DNA of 64,000 nt from Mycolicibacterium phocaicum (GCF_010731115.1 NZ_AP022616.1:1798001-1862000); one strand, 5' to 3'. Counted from the first letter of the stretch, positions 1-10,321 are shown. Made by a program: numbers and translations. Notes: generated by a model not told the origin, from the sequence alone.

Positions 1-366
1 GTGGGCGTAGTCGTCGCGCTCGGCGGCGGTGAACCACTCGACGAATGCCGCCGCGCTGCCGCCGGTGACGTACAGGTCGCACACGCTCGTCGCGCGTCGC
101 CCGAAGGACAGTTGCGTCGACGCGCGGGCCACGACCCCGGCCGCGCGAATGTCACGCGCCAAGCGCCGGCGGACGTCGTCGGCGCCCAGGGCCAGCTTGG
201 CATCGGCGAAGGCTGTTCGTTGCCGGGCGAGATCGCCGGCGGGCACGGGCAGACCGATCTTGCGGGCGGCCTTCGGCAGGCGCTCGGCCTCCCAGGCGAG
301 TACCTCGTCACGAGGCACCGCACGACCCGCGATCACGGCGTCGATGGTGAGCGTCTGGTCCGGCAT
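1..366 (-). CDS. unrecognised protein, partial (runs off the left edge)
   Basis: The minus-strand frame is open from an ATG at 366 to the window edge, giving about 122 residues with no stop. The ribosome-binding sequence TAGGAGGT lies at 373-380. An ATG at 372 touches it directly, while the ATG at 366 has normal spacing and is preferred. The visible part begins MPDQTLTID, is rich in Ala and Arg, and has no membrane segment or signal peptide. I do not recognise the family. It is divergent from the TetR gene at 455 and shares the intervening palindrome, so it is a likely target of that regulator. The missing C-terminus prevents a functional call. Confidence 0.6.
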   Translation of the reverse strand, partial: MPDQTLTIDAVIAGRAVPRDEVLAWEAERLPKAARKIGLPVPAGDLARQRTAFADAKLALGADDVRRRLARDIRAAGVVARASTQLSFGRRATSVCDLYVTGGSAAAFVEWFTAAERDDYAH

Positions 367-383
367 GCGCATACCTCCTACAC

Positions 384-407
384 TAAAAGCATCTATGGTT
401 GCTTTTA
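384..407. promoter_or_regulatory. palindromic operator candidate for the TetR regulator
   Basis: Perfect 8-bp arms, TAAAAGCA at 384-391 and TGCTTTTA at 400-407, are separated by 8 bp in the 88-bp gap between two divergent genes. The size, symmetry and AT-rich content in a GC-rich genome fit a TetR-family operator that could repress both genes. Seen: the repeat. Inferred: its function. Confidence 0.6.
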
Positions 408-454
408 TATGCCCCGTCGCGCCACCGGGTCAACAGTCCTGCGAGACTGAATCG

Positions 455-1063
455 GTGACGGACACCACCATCGACGCCGCCGCGGTCCCCCGACCGCGAC
501 CAGGTGGCCGATCCGCACGTGTCGTGGCGGCCGTGCACACGGCGACGCTCGAACTCCTGGCGGAAACCGGGTACGAGAGTCTGCAACTGCCAGATGTGGC
601 CAAGCGCGCCCAGGTCAACAAGACGACCGTCTACCGCCGGTGGCCGACGAAGGCCGCACTGGTCGCCGACCTGCTGACGAGCTTCACGCAGCGCAACGTC
701 GCCACACCGGACACCGGGTCATTGCAGGGTGACCTCGAAAAGCTCCTCGCCGACATCGTCACCGCGCTGGCCGACCGGGCCGTCCGCGCCGTCCTCTACG
801 GCGCGCTGGCCGGCGCCGACGACAGCGACGACGTGCGGACGGCGCGGGCCAGGTTCTGGGAGGAGCGGTTCCGGCGTAGCGGCGCGGTCGTCGAACGCGC
901 GATCACGCGGGGCGAAATCCCGCCCGGCACGGACCCGCGCGCAGTGCTCGAGATGGCTGCCAGCCCGATCTACTTCCGCGTCCTGTTCACGGCGGACGCC
1001 GTCACGCCCGACTATCTCGGCGAGACCGCCCGGCGCACCATTCGCGCGTTCGCACCGCGCTGA
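455..1063 (+). CDS. TetR/AcrR-family transcriptional regulator
   Basis: A 202-residue protein of typical TetR size. The N-terminal helix-turn-helix lies at about residues 15-65 and carries the family pattern of a long helix, then LQLPDVAKRAQV, then NKTTVYRRWPTKAALV. The C-terminal part is a helical ligand and dimerisation domain with a TetR_C-type ending (PDYLGE..RRTIRAF). The start is a GTG at 455. The frame is open much further upstream, but that stretch is antisense to the neighbouring gene. No clear Shine-Dalgarno sequence precedes the GTG. It probably represses itself and the divergent gene through the palindrome at 384-407. The ligand is unknown. Confidence 0.9.
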   Translation: MTDTTIDAAAVPRPRPGGRSARVVAAVHTATLELLAETGYESLQLPDVAKRAQVNKTTVYRRWPTKAALVADLLTSFTQRNVATPDTGSLQGDLEKLLADIVTALADRAVRAVLYGALAGADDSDDVRTARARFWEERFRRSGAVVERAITRGEIPPGTDPRAVLEMAASPIYFRVLFTADAVTPDYLGETARRTIRAFAPR

Positions 1064-1066
1064 GCG

Positions 1067-1738
1067 CTAAGCCGCCCGGGCATCCTCGGCCGACGCCTCC
1101 AGCACGGCATGCAGACCGCGCAGGCAGTACCAGGGAATGGCCACCATGGCAGCGGTGATGAGGAATGCCAGGCCGTACAGGATCCAGGCCAACTCGTCGT
1201 GGCGGTCGGCCAGCATGTACGCGCCCAGGAAGATGAACAGCGTCGCGCCGCCCATGGCCGCGGCGATCCCGAGCGTGCAGCGCAGCCACAGCTGATCCAC
1301 CGCCGCCACCGGAAAGCCCAGCATGCTGGTCGCCGGCGACGCCGAATAGCGGCGTACCACCGGGTCGTCGAAGGAGCGCAGGGCGCTCGTCGGAATCTCC
1401 CCGGCGGGACGACGATCGTCGGCCTCGGACGGTCCGCCCCCGAGCAGCGGCAGCGGTGCCGCCCCACCGCGACGGGCGCGCAGTAACAGCGGGATGGCGC
1501 CCACGATGACCGCCGCCGACACCGCGATGACGGAGTACAGCAGCCACGGCGTATGCGACGATTCCGCACCCGACGGGTGCCGGGTACCAAGGTCCACCAT
1601 GGCGACGACAGCGGCCACCCCGGCGCCCAGGGCCGCCAGCCACACGGCGACGGAGCCGCCGAGCAGAAGACGGTCCAACTGCTCGGGGTTGCCGCCGGTC
1701 ACTCGCGACCGGGTTGAAGTCTCAGCGTTGTACGGCAT
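1067..1738 (-). CDS. DUF2561 family membrane protein (Rv2197c-like)
   Basis: A 223-residue protein with about four hydrophobic segments (roughly residues 25-48, 65-86, 150-175 and 183-205) and a polar loop in the middle. From recalled gene order it corresponds to Rv2197c of M. tuberculosis, which lies between the qcr genes and mmpS3. Its ATG at 1738 directly follows the TAA stop of mmpS3 (1739-1741) with no gap, so the two are translationally coupled. Function is unknown. Its place beside cytochrome oxidase genes suggests an envelope or respiratory context, but this is inference. Confidence 0.85.
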   Translation of the reverse strand: MPYNAETSTRSRVTGGNPEQLDRLLLGGSVAVWLAALGAGVAAVVAMVDLGTRHPSGAESSHTPWLLYSVIAVSAAVIVGAIPLLLRARRGGAAPLPLLGGGPSEADDRRPAGEIPTSALRSFDDPVVRRYSASPATSMLGFPVAAVDQLWLRCTLGIAAAMGGATLFIFLGAYMLADRHDELAWILYGLAFLITAAMVAIPWYCLRGLHAVLEASAEDARAA

Positions 1739-2566
1739 TTAACAGCTCGTCTGCCAATCATCGTTTGTCTGCGAGGCCAGCGTCTGGCCGTCGCTGGTCA
1801 CAATCGAACAGTTCAGGTGGCTCAGCCGCAGCAGGCTGGAGGCCTGCACCGAGCCCACATCGGACATCGAGATCGGTGTCAGAGTGATCATCCACGGGAT
1901 GTAGACGTTCTGCTGGGTGCGCTGGCGGCCCGCGGCGTCGGTGTACGTCACCGAAATACGGTCCAGCGGCGCCTTCGTGCCCCAAATCCGGTACGTGACA
2001 TACCGCGGTCCGGTCGGCGGCGCCGACGTCGTGGCCGGCGGCGCGGCCGCGGCGCTGCTGGGCGGCGGAGGCGGTGGCTCCTCCGACGGGGGTGGTGGCG
2101 GCGGCTGGGTCACGGTCACCGTCGACGGGGGTGGCGGAGGCGGCGGTGGCGGGGGCGCCTCGGTTGTCGTGGACGGAGGCGGCGGCGTGGTCGTGGTGGT
2201 GAACTCGTCCTGGAACGGCGGCGCCGACGTCGTGCTGGTCGACGGCGTCGCCACGTTCTCCGAGCTGGTGTTGCGGGTCACCAGGATGGCGACGGACGCC
2301 ACCAGCGAGATGGCGGCGATGATCGCGACGACACCGACGACCCACGGCCACCGCGGCGGCGGGGCGTCATCGGCGTCGGGTTTGGCCTCGTAGCTGTCGT
2401 AGTCGTACAGCGCCGGCTCCGGCGGCACGTACGGGGCGATGGTGAAGTGCTCGGACTCGGGCGCCGAGTAGGCCTGCGAATAGATCTCGGTTTCGCCGGT
2501 GCCTTCACCGACGCCCGATGACTCCCGGGCCGCATCATCCGAGCCCGGGGAATGTGACCCGCTCAC
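1739..2566 (-). CDS. mmpS3: MmpS3-like membrane protein
   Basis: A 275-residue protein with an acidic cytoplasmic N-terminus, one membrane helix at about residues 75-95, a long Pro/Thr/Ser-rich extracytoplasmic stretch (about 105-180), and a C-terminal MmpS-type beta domain (about 185-275). The C-terminal domain contains RYVTYRIWG and NDDWQTSC, and two Cys there could form a disulfide. MmpS proteins work with MmpL exporters. MmpS3 is an orphan member without a neighbouring mmpL, as here, and has been linked to cell-envelope growth. The start is a GTG at 2566 with GAGAGGG about 10 nt upstream. It is co-transcribed with the DUF2561 gene. Confidence 0.9.
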   Translation of the reverse strand: MSGSHSPGSDDAARESSGVGEGTGETEIYSQAYSAPESEHFTIAPYVPPEPALYDYDSYEAKPDADDAPPPRWPWVVGVVAIIAAISLVASVAILVTRNTSSENVATPSTSTTSAPPFQDEFTTTTTPPPPSTTTEAPPPPPPPPPPSTVTVTQPPPPPPSEEPPPPPPSSAAAAPPATTSAPPTGPRYVTYRIWGTKAPLDRISVTYTDAAGRQRTQQNVYIPWMITLTPISMSDVGSVQASSLLRLSHLNCSIVTSDGQTLASQTNDDWQTSC

Positions 2567-2700
2567 GTACGCCTATCCCTCTCGACCACTGTGTCGCTGC
2601 AGCTGCGGAACGTCGCTCACGGCGACATTCCAGCCTTCGGCAGACATTACCCAACATGGGCCCGGCATGGCCGTACCGGACGGTGCCAGAGGACCATCTG

Positions 2701-2752
2701 ACATACGGTTGTGACCTGACCGCAGAGCGATCAGGTCACAGGGGCCGTATGT
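2701..2752 (-). terminator. two-tier hairpin after ctaF
   Basis: An inner stem of 10 bp (TGTGACCTGA 2710-2719 with TCAGGTCACA 2731-2740) is extended by an outer 8-bp stem (ACATACGG 2701-2708 with CCGTATGT 2745-2752). It begins 1 nt after the ctaF stop, so it probably terminates the ctaC-ctaF transcript. No T-tract is present. Confidence 0.75.
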
Positions 2753-2753
2753 G

Positions 2754-3173
2754 TCAGTGCTTCTCGGGGCCGGTGTAGTACTCGAACACCAGGCCGGCGA
2801 CGGTGGCCAGCACGAAGCAGACGCCGGCGACGATCAGCCAGGGCAGCCACAGGCCGATACCGACCGCGGTGGTCGAGGCCGACAGGGCGATCAGCAGCGG
2901 CCACCAGCTGTGCGGGCTGAAGAAGCCCAGCTCGCCGGCGCCGTCGGAGACCTCGGCGTCTTCGTAGTCCTCGGGCCGGGTGTCGAGGCGACGGGCCACG
3001 AACCGGAAGAACGTGCCGATGATCAGCGACAGACCGGTGGTCAGCACCAGCGCGGTGGTGCCGGCCCACTCGATGCCACCGTTCGCGTACAGCGCGGTCA
3101 GCGCGCCGTAGCCGACGGTCGCCAAGGCGAAGAAGGCAGTCAGAATCTCGAAAAGTCGGGCTTCGATATGCAT
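2754..3173 (-). CDS. ctaF: cytochrome c oxidase subunit IV (actinobacterial type)
   Basis: A 139-residue membrane protein with four hydrophobic segments (about 8-28, 38-60, 88-108 and 112-130). It matches CtaF (Rv2199c), the small subunit specific to the actinobacterial aa3 oxidase in the bcc-aa3 supercomplex. The soluble loop contains [10 protein letters not shown], and [11 protein letters not shown] precedes the third helix. The ATG at 3173 lies 10 nt after the ctaC stop. The TAG stop of ctaC forms part of the ctaF ribosome-binding sequence TAGGGGA. A strong hairpin follows, so ctaC-ctaF form one operon. Confidence 0.95.
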   Translation of the reverse strand: MHIEARLFEILTAFFALATVGYGALTALYANGGIEWAGTTALVLTTGLSLIIGTFFRFVARRLDTRPEDYEDAEVSDGAGELGFFSPHSWWPLLIALSASTTAVGIGLWLPWLIVAGVCFVLATVAGLVFEYYTGPEKH

Positions 3174-3183
3174 GGCGTATCCC

Positions 3184-4224
3184 CTACTTGCTCGCCTGAG
3201 CGGGCGAACCGACCTGCTCGCCGCGGCGAGAGTCGAACGGATGGGTCGTCTGGGCCACCGGCGGCAGACCGATCGAGACCAGAGCGTCGGCGTTGGTCGC
3301 CTTCGGGTGATCGATGCGGTACTGCAGGTAAGCCTTGAACTGCTCCGGCTCCACGACGCGTACCTCGAAGTTCATCATCGAGTGGTACGTGCCGCACATC
3401 TCGGTGCAGCGGCCGACGAACGGACCTGTCTTCTCGATCTCGGTGACCTGGAAGATGTTGTCCGAGTGGTTGGCCTCGGGGTTCGGGATGACGTCCCGCT
3501 TGAACAGGAACTCCGGCACCCAGAAGCCGTGGATGACGTCGGCCGAGGCGATCTGGAACTCGATGCGCTTGCCCTTCGGCAGGACCAGGATCGGAATCTC
3601 GGTGCTGGTGCCGATGGTCTCGACCTTGTCGAAGTTCAGGTAGCTGCGGTCCTCGGGGTTCTCGCCGCGGATCGCGCCGACCTTCTCCTCGCCGTGCTCG
3701 TCCTTGCCCTCGGGCTTGGACTTCATGGCTTCCTTGCGGGCGGCGTCGGCGCCGTCGTAGGAGAAGGTGTTGTCCTTGAAGGCGACCTTCTGGTAGCCGA
3801 ACTTCCAGTTCCACTGGAAAGCGGTGACGTCGATGGTGACCTCAGCAGGCTTGCTGTGGTCCATCATCTTCTCCTGCACCACGACGGTGAAGTAGAAGAG
3901 CACCGAGATGATGAGGAACGGCACGACGGTCAGCACCAGTTCCAGCGGCATGTTGTAGCCGAACTGACGGGGCAGCTCAGTGTCGGTCTTCTTCTTGCGG
4001 TGGAACGCCATCGCCCAGAAGATCAGCGCCCACACGATGGCGCCGACCACGAACGAAGCGATAACCGACCACACCCAGAGGTCACGGTTTGCGTGCGCTT
4101 CTGGCGTGATGCCGGTCGGCCAACCCAGGCCGAAGACTTCCTGCCAGCTGCATCCGCTGAGCAGCAGCGTCGACGCGCCGAGAATGGCGGACAACGCCAC
4201 CAAACGGAGCCCGCGAGCGGTCAC
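3184..4224 (-). CDS. ctaC: cytochrome c oxidase subunit II
   Basis: A 346-residue lipoprotein precursor. The signal peptide ends in a lipobox LLSGC with Cys25, followed by two membrane helices (about 55-75 and 95-118) and a C-terminal cupredoxin domain. The dinuclear CuA site is intact: C273-x3-C277-x3-H281-x2-M284, with an earlier His in [10 protein letters not shown]. It accepts electrons from cytochrome c of the bcc complex and passes them to the CtaD haem-copper centre on the outer face of the membrane. The start is a GTG at 4224 with AGGAGGG 7 nt upstream. A -10-like TAGTAT lies at 4261-4266 on the minus strand. Confidence 0.97.
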   Translation of the reverse strand: MTARGLRLVALSAILGASTLLLSGCSWQEVFGLGWPTGITPEAHANRDLWVWSVIASFVVGAIVWALIFWAMAFHRKKKTDTELPRQFGYNMPLELVLTVVPFLIISVLFYFTVVVQEKMMDHSKPAEVTIDVTAFQWNWKFGYQKVAFKDNTFSYDGADAARKEAMKSKPEGKDEHGEEKVGAIRGENPEDRSYLNFDKVETIGTSTEIPILVLPKGKRIEFQIASADVIHGFWVPEFLFKRDVIPNPEANHSDNIFQVTEIEKTGPFVGRCTEMCGTYHSMMNFEVRVVEPEQFKAYLQYRIDHPKATNADALVSIGLPPVAQTTHPFDSRRGEQVGSPAQASK

Positions 4225-4362
4225 GTTGAGGCCCTCCTAGAGGTCGGTCAAGCCGGTCGAATACTACGCAGCGTAGACCACGCCCACGGTGCCGAGCGAA
4301 GCGACCGGCCAATCGGCAGCGCCGGTTCTGAGTTCACCTGCCTGAACAGGCATACTGGCGCC

Positions 4363-6318
4363 GTGTGCGGACTGCTGGCCTACCTGGCCGACCCTGTTGC
4401 CGACCATTCCACTGACCTGGTGAACGCCGTTTCGGATGCCACGCATCCGATGCGCCACCGGGGCCCGGACGAGTCGGGCGCATGGGCCGACGACAGCGAT
4501 CCGACCGACGGACACCACACCGTCGTCTTCGGCTTCAACCGGCTCTCCATCATCGACATCGCGCACAGCCACCAGCCGCTGCGCTGGGGTCCGCCGGAGT
4601 CGCCGAACCGCTACGCGCTGGTGTTCAACGGCGAGATCTACAACTACCTCGAGCTCCGGGAAGAACTGCGGACCGAGTTCGGCGCCGAATTCGCCACCGA
4701 AGGCGACAGCGAGGCGATCGTCGCCGCCTACCACTACTGGGGCACCGCGGCGCTGGGCCGCCTGCGCGGCATGTTCGCCTTCGCGCTGTGGGACACCGAG
4801 ACCCGTGAGTTGTTCTGCGCGCGTGATCCGTTCGGCATCAAGCCGCTGTACCTGGCGACGGGCCCCGGCGGCACGATCGTCGGCAGTGAGAAGAAGTGCA
4901 TCCTCGACCTCGCGGCGCGCGCCGGCATCGACCTGAGCATCGACGAGCGCGCCGTCCAGCACTACACGGTGCTGCAGTACGTGCCCGAACCCGAGACACT
5001 GCAGCGCGGAATCCGTCGGCTGGAGTCGGGCAGCTACGCCCGCATCCGGCCGGGCCAGCAGCCCGAGGTGACGCGCTACTTCAAGCCGAAGTTCAGCGCT
5101 GTGCCATTTGTCACAGGGCAGGAGCAGGCCCGGTACGACGAGATCACCGCGGTTCTGGAGGATTCGGTCGCCAAGCACATGCGGGCCGACGTCACCGTCG
5201 GTGCGTTCCTGTCGGGAGGTATCGACTCCACCGCCATCGCCGCGCTGGCGATGCGGCACAACCCCAAACTGATCACGTTCACGACGGGCTTTGAGCGCGA
5301 AGGCTTTTCCGAGGTCGACGTGGCCGTCGCCTCCGCCGAGGCCATCGGCGCGCGGCACGTGACCAAGGTGGTGAGCCAGGCCGAGTTCGTCGAGGCACTG
5401 CCCGAGATCGTCTGGTATCTGGACGAGCCGGTGGCCGACCCGGCGCTGGTGCCCCTGTTCTTCATCGCCCGCGAGGCCCGCAAGCACGTCAAGGTCGTGC
5501 TCTCCGGCGAGGGCGCCGACGAACTGTTCGGCGGTTACACCATCTACCGGGAACCGTTGTCGCTCAAGGCTTTTGATCGCGTACCGCGGGGACTGCGGCG
5601 CGGGCTCGGCAAGGCTTCGAAATCACTGCCGGACGGTATGCGCGGCAAGAGCCTGCTGCACCGCGGGTCGCTGACGCTCGAGGAGCGTTACTACGGCAAC
5701 GCCCGCAGCTTCTCCGACGAGCAGCTGCAGTCGACCCTCGCGCAGTTCGATCCCGAATGGACCCACACCGATGTGACGGCGCCGATCTACGCCGAGTCCG
5801 CGGGCTGGGACCCGGTGGCGCGCATGCAGCACCTGGACCTGTTCACCTGGCTGCGCGGCGACATCCTGGTCAAGGCCGACAAGATGACGATGGCCAATTC
5901 ACTGGAACTGCGGGTGCCGTTCCTGGACCCGGAGGTGTTCGCGGTGGCATCCAAGCTGCCGTACGACCAGAAGATCACGCGCACCACCACGAAGTACGCG
6001 CTGCGCCGGGCGCTCGAGCCCATCGTGCCCCCTCATGTGCTGCACCGCGCGAAGCTGGGTTTCCCGGTGCCGATCCGGCACTGGCTGCGTTCGGGCGAGC
6101 TGCTGGAGTGGGCGTACGCGACGGTCAACGCGTCGCAGGCCGGGCATCTGATCGACCTCGACGCCGTCCGCGAGATGCTCGAGGAGCACCGCAACGGCGT
6201 CAGCGATCACAGCCGCCGGCTGTGGACGGTGCTGATCTTCATGCTGTGGCACGCCATCTTCATCGAGGGCAGCGTCACGCCGCGGATCAGCGAGCCCGTC
6301 TACCCCGTCGAACTCTGA
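4363..6318 (+). CDS. asnB: asparagine synthetase (glutamine-hydrolysing)
   Basis: A 651-residue class II amidotransferase and synthetase. It forms asparagine from aspartate, ATP and glutamine. Cys2, exposed after removal of the initiator Met (VCGLLAY), is the glutaminase nucleophile; the N-terminal domain contains FNGEIYNY. The PP-loop SGGIDST at about residue 284 binds ATP in the synthetase domain. The frame is open well upstream, but Cys2 fixes the start at GTG 4363. A weak -10-like CATACT ends 6 nt before it. Equivalent to Rv2201; divergent from ctaC and convergent with adoK. Confidence 0.95.
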   Translation: MCGLLAYLADPVADHSTDLVNAVSDATHPMRHRGPDESGAWADDSDPTDGHHTVVFGFNRLSIIDIAHSHQPLRWGPPESPNRYALVFNGEIYNYLELREELRTEFGAEFATEGDSEAIVAAYHYWGTAALGRLRGMFAFALWDTETRELFCARDPFGIKPLYLATGPGGTIVGSEKKCILDLAARAGIDLSIDERAVQHYTVLQYVPEPETLQRGIRRLESGSYARIRPGQQPEVTRYFKPKFSAVPFVTGQEQARYDEITAVLEDSVAKHMRADVTVGAFLSGGIDSTAIAALAMRHNPKLITFTTGFEREGFSEVDVAVASAEAIGARHVTKVVSQAEFVEALPEIVWYLDEPVADPALVPLFFIAREARKHVKVVLSGEGADELFGGYTIYREPLSLKAFDRVPRGLRRGLGKASKSLPDGMRGKSLLHRGSLTLEERYYGNARSFSDEQLQSTLAQFDPEWTHTDVTAPIYAESAGWDPVARMQHLDLFTWLRGDILVKADKMTMANSLELRVPFLDPEVFAVASKLPYDQKITRTTTKYALRRALEPIVPPHVLHRAKLGFPVPIRHWLRSGELLEWAYATVNASQAGHLIDLDAVREMLEEHRNGVSDHSRRLWTVLIFMLWHAIFIEGSVTPRISEPVYPVEL

Positions 6319-6327
6319 CCCATACGA

Positions 6328-6386
6328 CGAAAGTGCGGGAAATGACCGCGAATTCGCACTGAATTCGGTCGTTTCCCGCACTTTCG
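6328..6386. terminator. 21-bp hairpin between convergent asnB and adoK
   Basis: Arms at 6328-6348 and 6366-6386 (CGAAAGTGCGGGAAA... / ...TTTCCCGCACTTTCG) pair over 21 bp with one G.T, around a 17-nt loop. It lies between two converging genes and is nearly symmetric, so it could terminate transcription from both sides. Confidence 0.75.
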
Positions 6387-6393
6387 GCGGTTA

Positions 6394-7377
<984 letters not shown>

Positions 7378-7429
7378 CCCAGGCTGACGCCCCGGCCCGC
7401 CTGCGCGGGTGCGCTAGCCTGTGGTCAAC

Positions 7430-8062
7430 ATGGACGGCGCATATCCGTACCCGGAATCGATCCCCCCGCAGCCGGGTCCGGGGAACCCCACATTCGGAGC
7501 CCCTTTCGGCGGCCCGCCTCCGGCCTACCCGACGACGCTGCCACCGGCCGTGGAGTACCCGTCGGGCGGCGGAAGCAACAAGAAGCGCATCCTGCTGGTC
7601 GTCGGCGCGGTCGTCGCGGTCGTCGCCGTCATCGGCGGCATCATCTTCGCGGTGCGCAGCACCAGCGATCGCGGTCTGGCCGATGCCATCGCCAAGTCCG
7701 CGATCCAGGGCTACCTCAACGCGTTGCTGCATCAGGACAAGCAGACCGTGGCGCGCCATGCGCTCTGCGGCCTGTACGACGGCATCAAGGATCACGCCAC
7801 GGATTACACGGTGGCGAATCTGGCCAGTGATGCGTTCCGCAAGCAGTTCGGTCAGGCGGATGTGACGTCGATCGACAAGATCGTGATGCTGTCCCCGAAT
7901 CAGGCGCAGGTGCTGTTCACCATGAAGGTGGCGCCGTCAGGCCGGCTGCCGCGCGGTTCGGGACCCAAGAACAACGAATTCCAGGCTGTCGCTCAGCTGC
8001 TGGTGCAGCCGCGCGAGACCCTGGTCTGCTCGTACCTGCCGCGCCCGGCGGACTCCCTGTAG
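7430..8062 (+). CDS. single-pass membrane protein (Rv2203-like)
   Basis: About 210 residues. A Pro/Gly/Tyr-rich cytoplasmic N-terminus (YPYPESIPPQPGPG) is followed by a KK-flanked membrane helix at about 50-72 and an extracytoplasmic domain of about 135 residues similar to small NTF2/lumazine-binding-like domains of mycobacterial membrane proteins. Position matches Rv2203, of unknown function. I chose ATG 7430 because TAGCCT at 7415-7420 looks like a -10 for a near-leaderless transcript; a GTG at 7421 in the same frame is possible. It ends 25 nt before the converging IscA-like gene. Confidence 0.8.
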   Translation: MDGAYPYPESIPPQPGPGNPTFGAPFGGPPPAYPTTLPPAVEYPSGGGSNKKRILLVVGAVVAVVAVIGGIIFAVRSTSDRGLADAIAKSAIQGYLNALLHQDKQTVARHALCGLYDGIKDHATDYTVANLASDAFRKQFGQADVTSIDKIVMLSPNQAQVLFTMKVAPSGRLPRGSGPKNNEFQAVAQLLVQPRETLVCSYLPRPADSL

Positions 8063-8087
8063 GAGGCCGCCGGACCGGCCGGTTGAA

Positions 8088-8456
8088 TCAGTTGAACGAA
8101 TCGCCGCAGGCGCAGGAGCCGGTGGCGTTCGGGTTGTCGATCGTGAAGCCCTGCTTCTCGATGGTGTCGACAAAGTCGATGGTCGCGCCCTGCACGTAGG
8201 GGGCACTCATCCGGTCGACGGTCAGATTGACGCCGCCGACGTTGGTGGTGAGATCACCATCGAGGGTGCGGTCATCGAAGAACAGGTTGTACCGCAGGCC
8301 GGCGCAGCCGCCCGGTTGCACGGCGATACGCAGCGCGAGGTCGTCACGGCCTTCCTGATCCAGCAGGGCCTTGGCCTTGGCGGCCGCAGCGTCGGACAAG
8401 ATCACGCCGTGGGTCTCGGTCGAGGTACCGGTGGTGGTCGCGTCCTCAACAGTCAT
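8088..8456 (-). CDS. iron-sulfur cluster assembly/insertion protein (HesB/IscA/ErpA family)
   Basis: A 122-residue A-type Fe-S carrier. The three conserved cysteines are present: one in GGCAGLRYN and two in the C-terminal GSCACGDSF. Such proteins hand [4Fe-4S] or [2Fe-2S] clusters to apo-enzymes. Equivalent to Rv2204c. The start is ATG 8456, preceded by AGGGAGAA; an ATG 18 nt upstream is less well placed. Plausible clients in this window include LipA, a radical-SAM enzyme with two clusters, but that link is inference. Confidence 0.92.
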   Translation of the reverse strand: MTVEDATTTGTSTETHGVILSDAAAAKAKALLDQEGRDDLALRIAVQPGGCAGLRYNLFFDDRTLDGDLTTNVGGVNLTVDRMSAPYVQGATIDFVDTIEKQGFTIDNPNATGSCACGDSFN

Positions 8457-8504
8457 TGCTTCTCCCTGGTGCACACTCGATTGCCTGGCAATATCCAGGC
8501 ACCA

Positions 8505-9569
8505 TCAACGGTACCTTGTCGGGCCGTTATTCCCGAGTTCAGCGGCTACGCCTGCAGCTAACCCGGCCAGCTGGTTGGCCGCATCGCTGATGGCGAGCTC
8601 CACCGAACCGGCGTGGTCGACGATCGAATGGGCTGCCGCGACGCCGGCACCGGCCAGCGCTGACGGGTCCAGCGCCACCTGTCCGGCCAGTACCAGGACG
8701 GGCTTGCCGCCCGCCTGGCCGACCAGGGCGCTGATCACCTTGCCGTGCAGCGACTGGTCGTCGAACCGGCCCTCACCCGTGATGACCAGGTCAGCGGCGG
8801 CCAGGTCCGCGGCCAGCCCGGTATGGGTGGCGATGACCGTCGCGCCCGATTCGCGCCGTCCGCCCAGCGCCAGCAGCGCCGCTCCCAGCCCGCCGGCGGC
8901 GCCGGCTCCGGGCTCGACGGCGACGTCGCGGCCGGCCACCGATTCGAGTTCACGGGCCCACGCCATGAGCCGCTGCTCCAGCAGCACCACCGTGGCCGGA
9001 TCTGCGCCCTTCTGCGGGCCGAACACCGCGGCGGCACCCATCGGACCGAGCAGCGGGTGCTCCACGTCGGAGGCGACGACGACCTCGATGCCGGCGAGCC
9101 TCCGAGATGCTGGCGTCAGGCCGCCCAGCGCCGCGACAAGCCCCTGGCCACCGTCGGTGCACGAGCTGCCGCCGAGCCCCACGACCACCTTCGTCGCGCC
9201 CGCGGTCAGCGCCGCGTCCACCAGTTGCCCCACCCCGAAGCTGGTGGCGTCGAGCGCGGTCCGCACGGTGGGCGGCCCGCCCAGCAGCGCCAATCCGCAG
9301 GCCTGCGCGCACTCGATGTACGCGGTGTCCTGGTGCAGCACCCAGTGCGCGGTGACGTCGCGGTCCAGCGGGCCGCGCACCGTGGCCGCCTGCAGACCGC
9401 CCAGCCGTTCGGCCAGGACGTCGACGAAGCCCGGGCCGCCGTCGGACTGCGGCGCGAGCACCAGCGTGTCGGCCGGCCGCGCGGCGGCCCAGCCCGCGGC
9501 GATGGCCGCCGCGGCCGCCACGGCGGTGAGGCTGTCGCCATAGCAGTCGGGGGCGACTAGGACTCTCAT
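8505..9569 (-). CDS. glycerate kinase (GarK/GlxK family)
   Basis: A 354-residue protein matching the bacterial glycerate 2-kinase family and Rv2205c. It begins [16 protein letters not shown], the typical N-terminal motif, and carries the glycine-rich [13 protein letters not shown] and the C-terminal [16 protein letters not shown] signature. The enzyme phosphorylates glycerate for entry into lower glycolysis. The ATG at 9569 is fixed by a leaderless-type -10. Single gene, divergent from the DUF3043 gene at 9641. Confidence 0.92.
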   Translation of the reverse strand: MRVLVAPDCYGDSLTAVAAAAAIAAGWAAARPADTLVLAPQSDGGPGFVDVLAERLGGLQAATVRGPLDRDVTAHWVLHQDTAYIECAQACGLALLGGPPTVRTALDATSFGVGQLVDAALTAGATKVVVGLGGSSCTDGGQGLVAALGGLTPASRRLAGIEVVVASDVEHPLLGPMGAAAVFGPQKGADPATVVLLEQRLMAWARELESVAGRDVAVEPGAGAAGGLGAALLALGGRRESGATVIATHTGLAADLAAADLVITGEGRFDDQSLHGKVISALVGQAGGKPVLVLAGQVALDPSALAGAGVAAAHSIVDHAGSVELAISDAANQLAGLAAGVAAELGNNGPTRYR

Positions 9570-9581
9570 CGGAGCAGGTTA
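9570..9581 (-). promoter_or_regulatory. leaderless-type -10 for the glycerate kinase gene
   Basis: TAACCT (9576-9581, minus) ends 6 nt before the ATG at 9569. Confidence 0.6.
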
Positions 9582-9628
9582 AGCCGCCCACGGCTCGGGT
9601 GCATGACGGCCGACGGCGGCGACCGAAG

Positions 9629-9640
9629 TAACCTGACAGC
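9629..9640 (+). promoter_or_regulatory. leaderless-type -10 for the DUF3043 gene
   Basis: TAACCT (9629-9634) ends 6 nt before the GTG at 9641. It is the mirror image of the divergent glycerate kinase promoter, so both genes appear to make leaderless mRNAs. Confidence 0.6.
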
Positions 9641-10321
9641 GTGAATCTGCTGGGCCGCAAGAAGGACAACGCCGACTCCGGAGACGAGAGTGGCAATGCT
9701 GACGACGTCGACATGACAGTTGACGCGGGCGACGACGCCGGGGCCCGGACCACCGCGCCCAAGGGTCGCCCCACTCCCAAGCAGAGCGCGAACCGTAAGC
9801 GCGGCCCGGTCGCACCGGCGCCGATGACGACGGCCGAGGCCCGCAAGCGCCGCAAGGAGCTGCGCAACTCGAAGTCGAAGGAAGAGCGCAAGGCCGACCG
9901 CGTGGCCCGCCGCGCCGACATGGATGCGCGCCGCGCCAAGATGATGGCCGGCGACGAGGCCTACCTGTTGCCCCGTGACAAGGGCCCGGTCAAGCGCTAC
10001 GTCCGCGACCTCGTCGACTCCCGGCGCAACGTGCTGGGGCTGTTCATGCCGTCGGCGCTGGTGCTGGTGTTCTTCATGATGGCGCTGCCGCCGGTGCAGA
10101 CCCAGGGCCTGCTGTCGGTCGCGATGCTGGGTCTGATGGTCATCATGGCCATCGACGGCGTCCTGCTCAGCCGGCGCATCAACAAGCGAGTCGACGCGAA
10201 GTTCCCGGGCAACACCGAAAGCGGTTGGAAGCTGGGCTTTTACGCGTCCAGCCGGGCTTCGCAGCTGCGCCGCATGCGTGTGCCGAAGCCGCAGGTCAAC
10301 CGCGGAGACAAGGTCGACTGA
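9641..10321 (+). CDS. DUF3043 membrane protein (Rv2206-like)
   Basis: A 226-residue protein with a highly charged N-terminal half (about 1-125), rich in Lys/Arg in the style KRRKELRNSKSKEERKADR, then two adjacent membrane helices at about 128-148 and 152-172, and a basic tail. It matches the actinobacterial DUF3043 family. Function unknown. The next gene, cobU, starts 5 nt after its stop, so it may head the cobU-cobT-cobS operon. Confidence 0.85.
   Translation: MNLLGRKKDNADSGDESGNADDVDMTVDAGDDAGARTTAPKGRPTPKQSANRKRGPVAPAPMTTAEARKRRKELRNSKSKEERKADRVARRADMDARRAKMMAGDEAYLLPRDKGPVKRYVRDLVDSRRNVLGLFMPSALVLVFFMMALPPVQTQGLLSVAMLGLMVIMAIDGVLLSRRINKRVDAKFPGNTESGWKLGFYASSRASQLRRMRVPKPQVNRGDKVD

Noticed and set aside
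2091..2170. CRISPR or tandem DNA repeat in the GGCGG-rich stretch
   Set aside because: It is the codon-level repeat of the Pro-rich MmpS3 segment, without regular spacers.
2050..2200. Gly-rich plus-strand frame resembling a PE_PGRS-like product
   Set aside because: It is the reverse of the Pro-rich stretch of MmpS3 and has no PE domain.
3172..4362. N-terminal extension of the asnB frame
   Set aside because: The frame is open but lies antisense to ctaC. Cys2 of the amidotransferase domain fixes the start at 4363.
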